A stretch of 64,000 bases of DNA, taken from the NCBI GenBank assembly GCA_965247175.1, contig OZ252006.1, positions 4,898,001 to 4,962,000 on the forward strand, read 5' to 3'. The notes below the pieces were generated by a model. That model was not told the origin of the DNA. It saw nothing but the letters and a program-made list of their open reading frames with translations, and ran no database searches. Below are positions 44,123 through 53,615 of the stretch, in pieces (the first letter of the stretch is position 1; every line of letters begins with the position of its first letter). A program made the translations under genes and the position numbers. The stretch comes from JANQMX01 sp965247175. Its GTDB lineage: Bacteria; Pseudomonadota; Alphaproteobacteria; Kiloniellales; DSM-21159.

Positions 44123-44938
44123 ATGGTTCAGCAACAGGCCGACCTCCACAAAATGCCGCTGCTCGAACATCTGATCGAGTTGAGGCAACGCCTTCTTTAT
44201 GCGGCAGCCGCGCTGATCGTCGGCTTCATCATCTGCTTCTATTTCGCGCAGTCGCTCTTCGACTTCCTGGCGCAGCCGCTTTCGGACCTGCTGCTCAGCC
44301 GCTATGAGGATGAAACGCGAACCCCGCGGATCATCTATACCAGCCTGATCGAGCCTTTCTTCGCCCAGATCAAGATCGCCTTTTTCTTCAGCGCCTTCAT
44401 CACCTGCCCGATCTTCCTGCTGCAGCTTTGGAAGTTCGTGGCGCCAGGCCTCTACCGCGACGAAAAGACGGCCTTCGCGCCCTTCCTGATCGCTTCGCCT
44501 ATCCTGTTCTTCACTGGGGCGGCGCTGGTCTACTACATCATCCTGCCCTTTGCCTGGAGCTTCTTTATCCAGTTCGAAACGGTCGGTTCGCCGACGGTTC
44601 TGCCCGTCGAGCTTGAGCCGAAGGTCAGCGAATATGTTTCGCTCACCATGCGCTTGATCTTTGCCTTCGGCATCTGTTTTCAGCTTCCTGTGCTGATGAC
44701 GCTTCTGGCGCGGGCGGGCATTGCCAGTGCAGAGGGCATGGCGAAGTCGCGGAAATACGCCATTGTCGCGGTCTTCGTGGTCGCGGCCATCTTCACGCCG
44801 CCGGACCCGATCAGCCAGCTCAGCCTCGCCATTCCCATCATCCTGCTCTACGAGATCTCGATCTGGATGGCCCGCATGGTCGAGAAGAAGCGCGCTCAGC
44901 GAGAGGAAGAGCTGCGCTCGGAGCTCGACGCGGAGTAA
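44123..44938 (+). CDS. tatC: Twin-arginine translocase subunit TatC
   Basis: A 271-residue polytopic receptor for Tat signal peptides with six membrane helices. The N-terminal MPLLEHLIELRQRLLYA and the first periplasmic loop with the conserved SLIEPFFAQIKIAFF and PIFLLQLWKFVAPGLYRDEK match the family. The cytoplasmic Glu in LLEHLIELR that contacts the twin arginines is present. Confidence 0.97.
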   Translation: MVQQQADLHKMPLLEHLIELRQRLLYAAAALIVGFIICFYFAQSLFDFLAQPLSDLLLSRYEDETRTPRIIYTSLIEPFFAQIKIAFFFSAFITCPIFLLQLWKFVAPGLYRDEKTAFAPFLIASPILFFTGAALVYYIILPFAWSFFIQFETVGSPTVLPVELEPKVSEYVSLTMRLIFAFGICFQLPVLMTLLARAGIASAEGMAKSRKYAIVAVFVVAAIFTPPDPISQLSLAIPIILLYEISIWMARMVEKKRAQREEELRSELDAE

Positions 44939-45037
44939 CAGAGTCCGCTTCAAGTTTGGCATTCCCGGCGTGGACGGCGCGGGCGGGAGCCACTATAAGC
45001 GCCGGGCATTCCCAAGCAGCCCGATTCGGTTCCCGCC

Positions 45038-46315
45038 ATGTTTGATATCAAGTGGATTCGCGATCACCCCGAGGCCTTCGACCAGGGTATGGAGGCGCGC
45101 GGCCTGCCGCCGCAGTCCTCTGAGATTCTCGCGCTCGATCAGCAACGCCGCGACAGCCAAACCGCCCTGCAGGAGATGCAGGCCCGGCGCAATGAGGCCT
45201 CCAAGGCAATCGGCCAGAAGAAGAAGGCCGGCGAAGATGCGGACGCCCTGATGGCCGAGGTCGCGGCGCTGAAGGACAAGATGGCAGCGGGCGAGGAGAC
45301 GGCGCGCCAGGCTGACGAGGCGCTCGAGGGCCTGCTGTCCGGCCTGCCCAATATCCCTTTGCCCGAAGTGCCGATCGGCCCCGACGAAAGCGCCAACGAG
45401 CTGGTGCGCAACAGAGGCTCCATTCCCAATCTGGAAGGCGCGGCCAAGCAGCACTTTGAGCTGGGCGAGGCCCTGGGCCAGATGGACTTCGAGCTGGCGG
45501 CGAAGCTCTCCGGCTCCCGCTTCGTGCTGCTGCGCGGCGAGCTCTCCCGCCTGAGCCGGGCACTGGCCAACTTCATGATCGACCTGCACAGCCGCGAGCA
45601 TGGCTACCTGGAGGTCAGCCCGCCCTATCTGGTGCGCGATCACGTGCTCTACGGGACCGGTCAGCTGCCCAAGTTCGGCGAGGACCTCTTCAAGACGGAG
45701 GAGGGCTATTGGCTGATCCCGACGGCCGAGGTGCCCCTGACGAATCTGGTGCGCGAGTCCATCCTCGATGAGGCGGACCTGCCTAAGCGCTTCACCGCGC
45801 TGACCCCCTGCTTCCGCTCAGAAGCCGGCTCGGCCGGGCGAGACACACGCGGCATGCTGCGCCAGCACCAGTTCGACAAGGTGGAGCTTGTCTCCGCCGT
45901 GCATCCCGATCGTTCCATGGAAGAGCTCGAGCGCATGCTGAGCTGCGCCGAGGAGGTGCTGAAGCGCCTCGGGTTGGCCTACCGCGTGATGCTGCTCTCC
46001 TCCGGGGACATGAGCGCCGCCTCGCGCAAGACCTACGACATTGAAGTCTGGCTGCCGGGGCAGGAGACCTATCGGGAGATCTCAAGCTGCTCCAACTGCT
46101 GGGACTTTCAGGCCCGTCGCATGGCCGCGCGTTTCCGTCCGGAAGGCGAGAAGGCGACGCGCTTCCTGCACACCTTGAATGGCTCCGGCGTAGCGGTCGG
46201 GCGGGCCCTGATCGCGGTGATGGAGAACTATCAGCAAGCCGACGGCAGCATCGTCATTCCGGAAGCAGTTCGGCCCTACATGGGCGGGCAGGAGATCATC
46301 GCGGCTCATGGCTAA
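45038..46315 (+). CDS. serS: Seryl-tRNA synthetase
   Basis: A 425-residue class II synthetase. The N-terminal coiled-coil arm (about residues 30-105) binds the long variable arm of tRNA-Ser. Class II motif 2 is FRSEAGSAGRDTRGMLRQHQF and motif 3 lies in NGSGVAVGRALIAVMENYQ. It follows tatC by 99 bp and overlaps surE by 8 bases. Confidence 0.98.
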   Translation: MFDIKWIRDHPEAFDQGMEARGLPPQSSEILALDQQRRDSQTALQEMQARRNEASKAIGQKKKAGEDADALMAEVAALKDKMAAGEETARQADEALEGLLSGLPNIPLPEVPIGPDESANELVRNRGSIPNLEGAAKQHFELGEALGQMDFELAAKLSGSRFVLLRGELSRLSRALANFMIDLHSREHGYLEVSPPYLVRDHVLYGTGQLPKFGEDLFKTEEGYWLIPTAEVPLTNLVRESILDEADLPKRFTALTPCFRSEAGSAGRDTRGMLRQHQFDKVELVSAVHPDRSMEELERMLSCAEEVLKRLGLAYRVMLLSSGDMSAASRKTYDIEVWLPGQETYREISSCSNCWDFQARRMAARFRPEGEKATRFLHTLNGSGVAVGRALIAVMENYQQADGSIVIPEAVRPYMGGQEIIAAHG

Positions 46316-47081
46316 GCCTCTGGACGGCCAGCGTATTCTGGTCACCAACGACGATGGCATTCATGCGCCTGGCCTCAAGGCGTTGGAGCAGGTTGCACAG
46401 GCCTTGAGCGATGATGTCTGGACGGTGGCGCCGGAGGTCGAGCAGTCAGCGATGAGCCACGCCCTGACGACCAGGCGGCCGCTGACTATCCAGGAGTTCG
46501 GCGAGCGGCGGTTCGCTGTCAACGGCACACCGAGCGACTGCATGGTGGTGGGATTCCGGAAGGTGCTGGACGGTCAACCGCCCGGCCTGGTGCTTTCCGG
46601 CGTGAACCATGGCGGCAATCTGGCGGAGGACGTGCTCTACTCCGGAACGGTCGCGGCAGCCATGGAGGCCGTGATGCTGGGCAGCCACGCCATCGCCTTC
46701 AGTCAGGTTGGTAGCCGCGAGCTCGACATGCCCTTTCCAGCCGTCGCGGAGTATGCACCGCAGGTGATTGTGGGCCTGCAGAAGGTGGATTGGCGGCGCG
46801 ACTTGCTGATCAACGTCAACTTCCCGCCAACGTCACTGGCCGGGGTCAAGGGGATCAAGGTGACCAGCCAGGGCCGCGGCTTGGGACCGGCCGGTTTGAT
46901 GGAAGGGAAGGATCCGGGCGGGCGAGACTATGTCTGGATCGGGGACTGGGCAGCGAACACATCGGCGGAGCCCGGAAGCGACATCGCCGCAGTGGATGAC
47001 GGCTGGGTCTCGGTCACCCCGTTGCACCAGGACCTGACCTATCGAGAGATCCTGCCGCGGTTGACGGAGCTCTTTGCATGA
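46308..47081 (+). CDS. surE: 5'/3'-nucleotidase SurE
   Basis: A 257-residue metal-dependent nucleotidase. The metal site is visible as VTNDDGIHAPG (Asp-Asp) near the N-terminus and VNHGGNLAEDVLYSGTVAAA (Asn) near residue 95; APEVEQSAMSHALTTRRPL is also conserved. The surE-pcm-nlpD order is shared with many proteobacteria and links it to stationary-phase maintenance. Confidence 0.96.
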   Translation: MAKPLDGQRILVTNDDGIHAPGLKALEQVAQALSDDVWTVAPEVEQSAMSHALTTRRPLTIQEFGERRFAVNGTPSDCMVVGFRKVLDGQPPGLVLSGVNHGGNLAEDVLYSGTVAAAMEAVMLGSHAIAFSQVGSRELDMPFPAVAEYAPQVIVGLQKVDWRRDLLINVNFPPTSLAGVKGIKVTSQGRGLGPAGLMEGKDPGGRDYVWIGDWAANTSAEPGSDIAAVDDGWVSVTPLHQDLTYREILPRLTELFA

Positions 47082-47102
47082 CCCTGGCGTGGTGACGCCT
47101 GG

Positions 47103-47771
47103 ATGACCATCGAGGCCCGCAAGATACGCCTGCTGATGCAGCTGCGCCGTGCCGGCATCACCGACACCGCCGTGCTCTCGGCTATGGAGAGCATCCCGCG
47201 CGAGCTCTTTACCCCGCCGGCCTTCCAGGACCAGGCCTATGAACTGATGGCCCTGCCGATCGGCCGAGGGCAAACGCTGAGCGCACCGGACGTGGTCGCC
47301 ATGATGACCCAGGCGCTGGAGTGCAAGGGGCGGGAGACGGTGCTGGAGATCGGCACCGGCTCCGGCTACCAGGCGGCCATCCTATCGCGTGTTTGCCGCA
47401 GGGTTTACACAATTGAGCGGCATCGACCTTTGCTTGAAGAGGCGGAAGAGCGTTTCAAGCAATTGCGACTCCACAACATCACGACATACTGTGGCGACGG
47501 CAGCAAAGGCTGGCCGGAGCCGCGCAGCTTTCCGCGCATCATCGTGACCTGTGCGGCGGTATTCCCGCCTGAGCCCTTGCTGGAGCAATTGGCAGAGGAC
47601 GGCATCATGGTGCTGCCGGTGGGCGGCCAGGGCCGCACGCAGGACCTCGTGAAGCTGCGCAAGACCGCAAGCGGTGTCGAGCAAGAGAGCTTGGCGGCCG
47701 TGCGCTTCGTGCCCTTGGTCGCAGGCGAGGCGAACGGCGAGGGCGCAGGCGAAGGGCAGGAGTCCGGATGA
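47103..47771 (+). CDS. pcm: Protein-L-isoaspartate O-methyltransferase
   Basis: A 222-residue canonical PIMT that starts repair of isoaspartyl residues in aged proteins. It has the active-site segment IGRGQTLSAPDVVAMMTQ and the SAM motif VLEIGTGSGYQAAIL, then VYTIERH and VLPVGG near the end. Unlike the copy at 1915 it keeps the GQT(L/I)S element. The ATGA overlap with nlpD indicates cotranslation. Confidence 0.96.
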   Translation: MTIEARKIRLLMQLRRAGITDTAVLSAMESIPRELFTPPAFQDQAYELMALPIGRGQTLSAPDVVAMMTQALECKGRETVLEIGTGSGYQAAILSRVCRRVYTIERHRPLLEEAEERFKQLRLHNITTYCGDGSKGWPEPRSFPRIIVTCAAVFPPEPLLEQLAEDGIMVLPVGGQGRTQDLVKLRKTASGVEQESLAAVRFVPLVAGEANGEGAGEGQESG

Positions 47772-48955
47772 CACTGCGCCTTATCTTTGTGACCTTGGCT
47801 GGCCTGTTCTTGCTGGCTGCTTGCTCCAATCCCGAGCGGGTGCGCATCACCCAATCACCCGGCGCGCCGCCGCCGATTCCGGTGCGCAAGCCGGAGGTGA
47901 CCGCTGCTGCGCCGGTGTTCAACCCGGCGGAGGTGCGCTCGCCCAGCAGCGTACAGAGCGTCCCGCTTGGCGCGCCCACGCCGCTTCCGCTGCCCGAGCC
48001 GGCCGCTGGCACGGCTGTCCCGCCACCGCCCTCTCCAATCCCACCTCCGACGCCGGCCGCAACACCGTCGGCCCCGCCCCGTGCAACCATGGCGCTGCCG
48101 CCCGGTGGCCGCTACCAGGTGCAGCCAGGGGATACCCTCTACGGTATCTCCCGGCGCTTCGGTCTGCCGGTCAAGAGCATCGTCGAGCGCAACGGCCTGA
48201 CCCCGCCTTACCGCCTCAACCCCGGCCAAACGCTGCAACTCCCAGCCCAACGGGTGCATCGCGTCCAGCCCGGCGACACGCTCTACAGCGTCTCTCGGCA
48301 GTACAACGTCGACCGCAGCCAACTTGCCGCGGTCAACGATCTCGAGGCGCCGTACAGCCTCTCCGTCGGGCAGAGCTTGGCCATACCAACGGCTGGCTCG
48401 GCGCCAGCCGGGCAGTTGGCGATGGCCCCGGCCAGTGTCCCGCGGACCGCCCCATCAGCGCCGGCGCCGGCCACCCAGCCTCAGTCCCAACCTCAGCAGC
48501 CGCAGGTGGCGCAGCCCCGGGCCGTGGCGCTGCCGAGCCAGCCGCCCGACCCGCCGCCCGTGCCGCCGACTGCCAACGGTCTCGGCTTTCTCTGGCCGAC
48601 CCAGGGCCGGGTGATTGCCGAGTATGGGCCTCAGGGGGACGGGCGTCACAACGACGGCATCAACATCGCAGCACCCCGCGGCGCGCCTGTGGTGGCGGCG
48701 GAGCGGGGTGAGGTGGTCTATGCCGGAAGCGAGCTGAAGGGCTTCGGCAATCTCCTGCTGATCCGCCATGAGAATGGCTGGGTCTCGGCCTATGCGCACA
48801 ATTCCAGCCTGCTGGTTTCGAAAGGGGAGCGGGTGTCGCGCGGGCAGGTGATCGCCCGGGTGGGACGCAGCGGCAGCGTCGACCGTCCGCAGCTCCACTT
48901 CGAAATCCGCAAGGGAAGCCGGGCGGTGGACCCACGCGAGTTGCTGCCGAGCTAG
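47768..48955 (+). CDS. nlpD: NlpD-like lipoprotein with two LysM domains and a degenerate M23 domain
   Basis: A 395-residue lipoprotein with lipobox LLAAC (lipidated C19). A proline-rich linker precedes two LysM domains (about 118-160, YQVQPGDTLYGISRRFGL; about 164-206, HRVQPGDTLYSVSRQYNV) that bind glycan strands. The C-terminal LytM/M23 domain (about 290-390) has lost zinc ligands: HNDGINIAAPRG lacks the ligand Asp and PQLHFEIR has Gln for the first His. This fits an amidase activator rather than a hydrolase. It is fused to the surE-pcm operon. Confidence 0.9.
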   Translation: MTLRLIFVTLAGLFLLAACSNPERVRITQSPGAPPPIPVRKPEVTAAAPVFNPAEVRSPSSVQSVPLGAPTPLPLPEPAAGTAVPPPPSPIPPPTPAATPSAPPRATMALPPGGRYQVQPGDTLYGISRRFGLPVKSIVERNGLTPPYRLNPGQTLQLPAQRVHRVQPGDTLYSVSRQYNVDRSQLAAVNDLEAPYSLSVGQSLAIPTAGSAPAGQLAMAPASVPRTAPSAPAPATQPQSQPQQPQVAQPRAVALPSQPPDPPPVPPTANGLGFLWPTQGRVIAEYGPQGDGRHNDGINIAAPRGAPVVAAERGEVVYAGSELKGFGNLLLIRHENGWVSAYAHNSSLLVSKGERVSRGQVIARVGRSGSVDRPQLHFEIRKGSRAVDPRELLPS

Positions 48956-49521
48956 CTGAGACTATTGAGAAATCGCTCCGCCTGTGGCGGCCTGGTGAAC
49001 TCGATGCGCTCCATGTTGGCGTAGTCCGGCCCATCGAAGATCGCCCGGTAGGCTCGCTTCTGAGGCGCGTGCTTCTTCAGAATCCAAACAAGAATAGAGT
49101 CGCTGCTGAAGAAAGCCTTGGAGACAGTTTCGTAGTTACCCGAATAGAGCTGCTGCTTGGTGACAGCGCGCACGGTGGTGCGGCGCAGAGCGCGGACCAT
49201 GATGCGGGGAAAGGCGTAGTTCAGCCAAACGGCCGCCGTGGCGCGTGGCCAGAGGTACTCTCGCCAGCTGCCGAAGTTTCCATCCATCACCCAACGCTCC
49301 TCTGCCGCTGCCGCACTCAAGATGCGGGCGAACTCAGCCGAAGGCCGCGGTGTCCAGCCGGGCAGCCAATAGAGAGCGTCGATCTGTTGATGACGGGAGC
49401 CGAGCTGTTTGGCCAGGCGCTCGGCGAAGGTTGTCTTGCCGGCACAGCTGGTGCCAATGACGATAACTCGAGAGAGATCGATCAGCGCGCCGCCGTCCGG
49501 TTTGGGCCGGTCAGGTGGCAT
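48952..49521 (-). CDS. P-loop nucleotide kinase-like AAA protein (FlaR-related)
   Basis: A 189-residue P-loop protein. Walker A is GTSCAGKTTFAERLA near residue 25, and QIDALYWLPGWTPRP resembles the DNA topology modulation (FlaR)/adenylate-kinase-like group. The ATG at 49521 (MPPDRPKPDGG) is chosen because the upstream part of the open frame overlaps the DUF815 gene. Its stop overlaps the nlpD stop region by 4 bases in convergent orientation. Substrate unknown. Confidence 0.78.
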   Translation of the reverse strand: MPPDRPKPDGGALIDLSRVIVIGTSCAGKTTFAERLAKQLGSRHQQIDALYWLPGWTPRPSAEFARILSAAAAEERWVMDGNFGSWREYLWPRATAAVWLNYAFPRIMVRALRRTTVRAVTKQQLYSGNYETVSKAFFSSDSILVWILKKHAPQKRAYRAIFDGPDYANMERIEFTRPPQAERFLNSLS

Positions 49522-49526
49522 AGCGC

Positions 49527-50417
49527 TCAGTTGGCGCCGTCGAGGCTCTTGCCGAGCTCTCCGGCCAAATCTTGAATGAACTGCCAGGCGACTCGGCCCG
49601 AGCGCGCACCGCGGGTGACGGACCACTCGTTGGCGCGGCGGCGCAGCTCTTCGCTCGTCAGGCCAAGCCCGAAGTGGGCGGCATAGCCTTCGACCATGGC
49701 GAAGTAGGTCGCCTGATCGGCATTGTGGAAACCCAGCCAAAGGCCGAAGCGGTCGGACAGGCTGACTTTCTCCTCAACTGCCTCAGAGGGGTTTATGGCG
49801 GTCGATTGCTCGTTGTCGATCATGTCGCGCGCCATCAGGTGCCGCCGGTTGGAGGTGGCGTAGAAGATGACATTCTCCGGCCGCCCCTCGACCCCGCCTT
49901 CCAGCACCGCTTTCAGGGACTTGTAGCTGGTGTCGTCCTGATCGAAGGAAAGGTCGTCGCAAAACAGGATGCAGCGTCGCCCGCCGCCGCGCAGGTTTTC
50001 CAGCAACTGGGGCAGGCTGGGAATATCTTCGCGGTGAATCTCAACCAGGGCGATGGGCGATCGGCCCTGGTGCCGGTCCTCGGCGGAGATCTCCGCATGA
50101 CAGGCCTTGACCAGGGAGGATTTGCCAGTCCCGCGCGCGCCCCACAGCAGGGCGTTGTTGGCCGGCAGGCCACGGGCGAAGCGCCGCGTGTTCTCCAGCA
50201 GCTTGTCGATCTGCAGGTCGATGCCTTGCAGCAGCCCAAGGGGGATGCGGTTGATCTTGGCGACCGGCTGGCAGGTGGCGCTGTCGGCATGCCAGACGAA
50301 AGCCTCGCTCTCTTCCGGCAGGCCAAAAGGCTCACTTGTCGGCGCCAGCCGTTCGAGCGCTGCCGCAATGCGGTCGAGCGTCGGCAGTAAGTTGTCCAGG
50401 TCGCGCTGCGTCGTCAT
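49527..50417 (-). CDS. DUF815 family AAA ATPase
   Basis: A 296-residue ATPase with Walker A WGARGTGKSSLVKA near residue 97, Walker B GRRCILFCDDLSF, and the sensor-like IFYATSNRRHLMARDM. This is the DUF815 family, common next to pcm-nlpD or yajC genes in alphaproteobacteria and of unknown function. It is on the opposite strand from its neighbours and ends 5 bp from the FlaR-like gene start. Confidence 0.9.
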   Translation of the reverse strand: MTTQRDLDNLLPTLDRIAAALERLAPTSEPFGLPEESEAFVWHADSATCQPVAKINRIPLGLLQGIDLQIDKLLENTRRFARGLPANNALLWGARGTGKSSLVKACHAEISAEDRHQGRSPIALVEIHREDIPSLPQLLENLRGGGRRCILFCDDLSFDQDDTSYKSLKAVLEGGVEGRPENVIFYATSNRRHLMARDMIDNEQSTAINPSEAVEEKVSLSDRFGLWLGFHNADQATYFAMVEGYAAHFGLGLTSEELRRRANEWSVTRGARSGRVAWQFIQDLAGELGKSLDGAN

Positions 50418-50616
50418 GAGCCCTCCACGGTGGGAAGGCCGCGAAGCTAGGCAGGGCCGAGCGTGCGGTCAATCTCGCCTTGCCAAGAACTGGCGGGTGG
50501 CGCCGTTGCAAAACAGCCATGGCGGGCTATAGTCCCGCCCGCTGCGCGTTCCCGGAAAGCCCGTGGCGGCGCGGCTTCCCGAGGCGCAGACGAAACCGAT
50601 TGCTCAAGGACCGGAT

Positions 50617-51054
50617 ATGCTGATTTCCCCCGCCTACGCACAGGCCGGCGCGGCCGCCGAACCCAACCTGCTGGTCACGTTTCTACCGCTGATCGCCATA
50701 TTTGCGATCTTTTACTTCCTTATGATTCGGCCGCAGCAGCGCAAGATGAAGCAGCATCGTGAGATGGTTGGTAATCTTAGGCGTGGCGACAAGGTGGTCA
50801 CCGCCGGCGGCTTTATCGGCACCGTGGCAAAAGTCCACGACGACGAGCTCGAGGTGGAGATCGCCAAGGACGTCAAGGTGCGGGTGGTTCGCGGCACCAT
50901 CTCGGAAGTTGTTAACAAGAGCCAGCCGCGGGGCGAGAAGACCACGGCGAAGAAGGAACAGCCGGCCGACGAGCCGGAGGTGTCCGAGGCGGACGAGGAA
51001 GCTGCACCCTCGGCGGGCGAAGAGAAGAAATCCGTGTTTCGCCGCCGGCGTTAG
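50617..51054 (+). CDS. yajC: Sec translocase accessory subunit YajC
   Basis: A 145-residue protein with one N-terminal membrane helix (LLVTFLPLIAIFAIFYFLMI), the conserved RPQQRKMKQHREMVGNLRRG and GGFIGTVAKVHDDELEVEI, and a long acidic tail that is longer than usual (typical length about 110). It associates with SecDF. The ATG at 50617 (MLISPAYAQAG) follows AAGGACC. It is directly upstream of secD. Confidence 0.94.
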   Translation: MLISPAYAQAGAAAEPNLLVTFLPLIAIFAIFYFLMIRPQQRKMKQHREMVGNLRRGDKVVTAGGFIGTVAKVHDDELEVEIAKDVKVRVVRGTISEVVNKSQPRGEKTTAKKEQPADEPEVSEADEEAAPSAGEEKKSVFRRRR

Positions 51055-51081
51055 GTCCGGCCGGCAGGAGACTGCAAGAGC

Positions 51082-52662
51082 ATGGTTCGTATATCTCGCT
51101 GGCAGGTCGTTTTCGTCGTTTTCGTTTTCGTTCTCGGCGTTCTCTATGCCTTCCCAAACCTGCTGTCCAAGAGCGCCAGCGAGGCGCTGCCGAGTTGGTT
51201 GCCCAGCACCCAGCAGATGAACCTCGGCCTGGACCTTCAGGGCGGCTGCTATTTGCTCACCTCGGTCTCGATCGATGAGGTTTTTGTCGAGCAGCGCGAG
51301 AACATGGTCGCGGCCGTTCGCTCTGAGCTGCGCCAGGAGCGCCTTGGCTACACCAATCTCGGTGTCGACGAGGGCGGCGAGGTGACTTTTACCCTGCGCG
51401 ACCCTGGCAGCGCCGACCGCGTGCGCGACGGACTGCGCGACCTGATCGGCTTCGACTGGCAGCTGTTCATCGACAGTGACGGTGAAGCGACCTTGAGCCA
51501 GACCGACCAGGCCATCCGGTTGAGCGAAGAGACGGTCATGCTGCAGACCGTCGAGATCATGCGCCGCCGTTTGGATCCGGAGGGCACGCGCGGTGTTGTT
51601 GTGCAGCGCCAAGGCGAAGATCGCGTTGTCATTCAAATCCCCGGTGCCGAAGACTGCGAGGCCGAGAAGGCACTGATCGGCCAAACGGCCAAGCTGACCT
51701 TTCATCTGGTCAACACTGAGGTGGTCCCCGGCACCGGTTCCGTGCCGCCGGGCTTCCAGGTCGTGCCCAGCGCAAATCCCGACGATCCCATGTCCGCGTC
51801 GGCCTACGTGGTCGAGCGTCGCGTCCGCCTGAGCGGTGAGCGCCTGACCGACGCCCAGCAGTCCTTCGACCAGATCAGCGGTCTGCCGGTGGTGACCTTT
51901 GCCTTCGATACTCGGGGCGGCCAGATCTTCGCCGACCTCACCCGGCAGAACGTCAACCGGCCTTTCGCCATTGTTCTGGACGACGCGGTGATCAGTGCAC
52001 CGGTTATCCGCACGCCTATCCTCGGTGGCCGCGGCCAGATCGAAGGCGGCTTCACCATTGAAGAGGCGCAGCGACTGGCGCTCTTGTTGCGCGCCGGCGC
52101 CCTGCCGGCCTCCATCACCTTCCTGGAAGAGCGCTCGGTTGGAGCGAGCCTTGGTCAGGACTCCATCGAGGCTGGTGAGTTCGCCAGCGTCCTGGGCTTG
52201 GCGCTCGTCGTCGTCTTCATGGTCACGGTCTATGGCCTGTTCGGTGCGATGGCCTGCGTCGCTCTCTTCTTCAACCTGATCTTGGTGGCGGCGGCATTGA
52301 CCGGGTTGCAAGCGACTCTGACACTACCCGGAATCGCTGGTATCGTGCTCACCATTGGCATGGCCGTCGATGCCAACGTGCTGATCTTCGAGCGAATACG
52401 TGAGGAGATACGCAACGGGAGAGGGCCGGTCTCTGCCATCGATGCTGGCTACAAGCAGGCGCTCAGCACCATCATCGACGCCAATCTGACCACCTTCATC
52501 GCGGCAGCCCTGCTCTATTTCTTCGGCAGCGGGCCGATCAAGGGCTTTGCCGTCACCCTATCCATCGGCCTCATCACCTCGCTGTTCTCGGCGCTGATGG
52601 TGACACGGCTCTTGATGGTGCTTTGGCTGCGGCAAAGGAAGCCGCAGAACTTGCCGGTCTAG
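51082..52662 (+). CDS. secD: Protein-export membrane protein SecD
   Basis: A 526-residue RND-fold protein that uses proton flow to pull proteins across the membrane. It has an N-terminal helix, the GLDLQGGCYLL motif (D1), a large periplasmic P1 domain, and five C-terminal helices with GMAVDANVLIFERIREE (D5/D6). It ends 9 bp before secF. Confidence 0.97.
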   Translation: MVRISRWQVVFVVFVFVLGVLYAFPNLLSKSASEALPSWLPSTQQMNLGLDLQGGCYLLTSVSIDEVFVEQRENMVAAVRSELRQERLGYTNLGVDEGGEVTFTLRDPGSADRVRDGLRDLIGFDWQLFIDSDGEATLSQTDQAIRLSEETVMLQTVEIMRRRLDPEGTRGVVVQRQGEDRVVIQIPGAEDCEAEKALIGQTAKLTFHLVNTEVVPGTGSVPPGFQVVPSANPDDPMSASAYVVERRVRLSGERLTDAQQSFDQISGLPVVTFAFDTRGGQIFADLTRQNVNRPFAIVLDDAVISAPVIRTPILGGRGQIEGGFTIEEAQRLALLLRAGALPASITFLEERSVGASLGQDSIEAGEFASVLGLALVVVFMVTVYGLFGAMACVALFFNLILVAAALTGLQATLTLPGIAGIVLTIGMAVDANVLIFERIREEIRNGRGPVSAIDAGYKQALSTIIDANLTTFIAAALLYFFGSGPIKGFAVTLSIGLITSLFSALMVTRLLMVLWLRQRKPQNLPV

Positions 52663-52671
52663 GGGCACAAC

Positions 52672-53610
52672 ATGGCTATCATTCGTCACCTGCCCTTGGG
52701 GTTCGGCATCCGCTTTCTGGCCAAGCGCAAGGCATTCCTAGCCCTCTCGGCTGCCTTGATCGTTGCCTCTATCGCGTCCTTTCTGACCATCGGGCTCAAC
52801 TTCGGAATCGACTTCCGCGGTGGCATTCTCTTGGAAGTGCGTTTCCAGCAGCAGCCCGACCTCGCTTCGCTGCGGTCGCGCCTTGATGGTTTGGGTCTCG
52901 GTGAGGTCAGCTTGCAGACCTTCGGCGAACCCAACGACGTGCTCATCAACGTTCAGCGCCAGGAGGGGGGAGAAGAGGCACAGAATGCCGCTGTGCAGGC
53001 GATCAGAGGGGCTTTGGGCAACGAGGGCGTAGACTACCGAAGAACGGAGTTCGTGGGGCCAACCGTCGGCGCAGAGCTACGTCAGGCGGGCATCCTTGCC
53101 ACGCTGCTCTCCCTCGCCGCCATCGGCTGCTACATCTGGTTTCGCTTCGAGTGGCATTTCGCCGTCGCTGCTTTGGCCGCCCTTGCGCACGACATCATCG
53201 CCACGATCGGCTTCTATTCGGTGATGCAGCTGGAGTTCAATCTGGCAACCTTGGCGGCAGTGCTGACCATTGCGGGCTATTCGATCAACGACACCGTTGT
53301 GGTCTTCGACCGCGTGCGGGAAATGCTGCGCAAGTACAAGAAGCGCCCGGTCGAGGACGTCCTGGATGACGCGATCAACATGACGCTGTCTCGCACCTTG
53401 TTGACGTCCGTCACCACCTTGCTCGCCCTCTTCGCGCTCTACATCTTCGGTGGCGAGGTTATTCAGGGCTTTGTTATCGGCCTGATCTGGGGGGTTCTGA
53501 TCGGCACCTACTCGTCGATCGCGCTGGCCGTGCCGCTGCTCTATTACCTCGGGGTTCGCCGGATCGAGACGGGAGACAGCGACGAGCCGGCAGAGGCGAC
53601 GGCGGCTTAG
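52672..53610 (+). CDS. secF: Protein-export membrane protein SecF
   Basis: A 312-residue partner of SecD with six membrane helices. GIDFRGGILLEVRF is the D1-like motif, and AGYSINDTVVVFDRVREMLR with MTLSRTLLTSVTTLLAL are the SecF signatures. It forms the yajC-secD-secF unit with its neighbours and is followed 5 bp later by the DUF498 gene. Confidence 0.97.
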   Translation: MAIIRHLPLGFGIRFLAKRKAFLALSAALIVASIASFLTIGLNFGIDFRGGILLEVRFQQQPDLASLRSRLDGLGLGEVSLQTFGEPNDVLINVQRQEGGEEAQNAAVQAIRGALGNEGVDYRRTEFVGPTVGAELRQAGILATLLSLAAIGCYIWFRFEWHFAVAALAALAHDIIATIGFYSVMQLEFNLATLAAVLTIAGYSINDTVVVFDRVREMLRKYKKRPVEDVLDDAINMTLSRTLLTSVTTLLALFALYIFGGEVIQGFVIGLIWGVLIGTYSSIALAVPLLYYLGVRRIETGDSDEPAEATAA

Positions 53611-53615
53611 CTTCC

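Noticed and set aside
50683..52311. 542-codon open frame antisense to yajC-secD
   Set aside because: Covers two certain genes on the other strand and has no recognisable domain; a GC-bias artefact.
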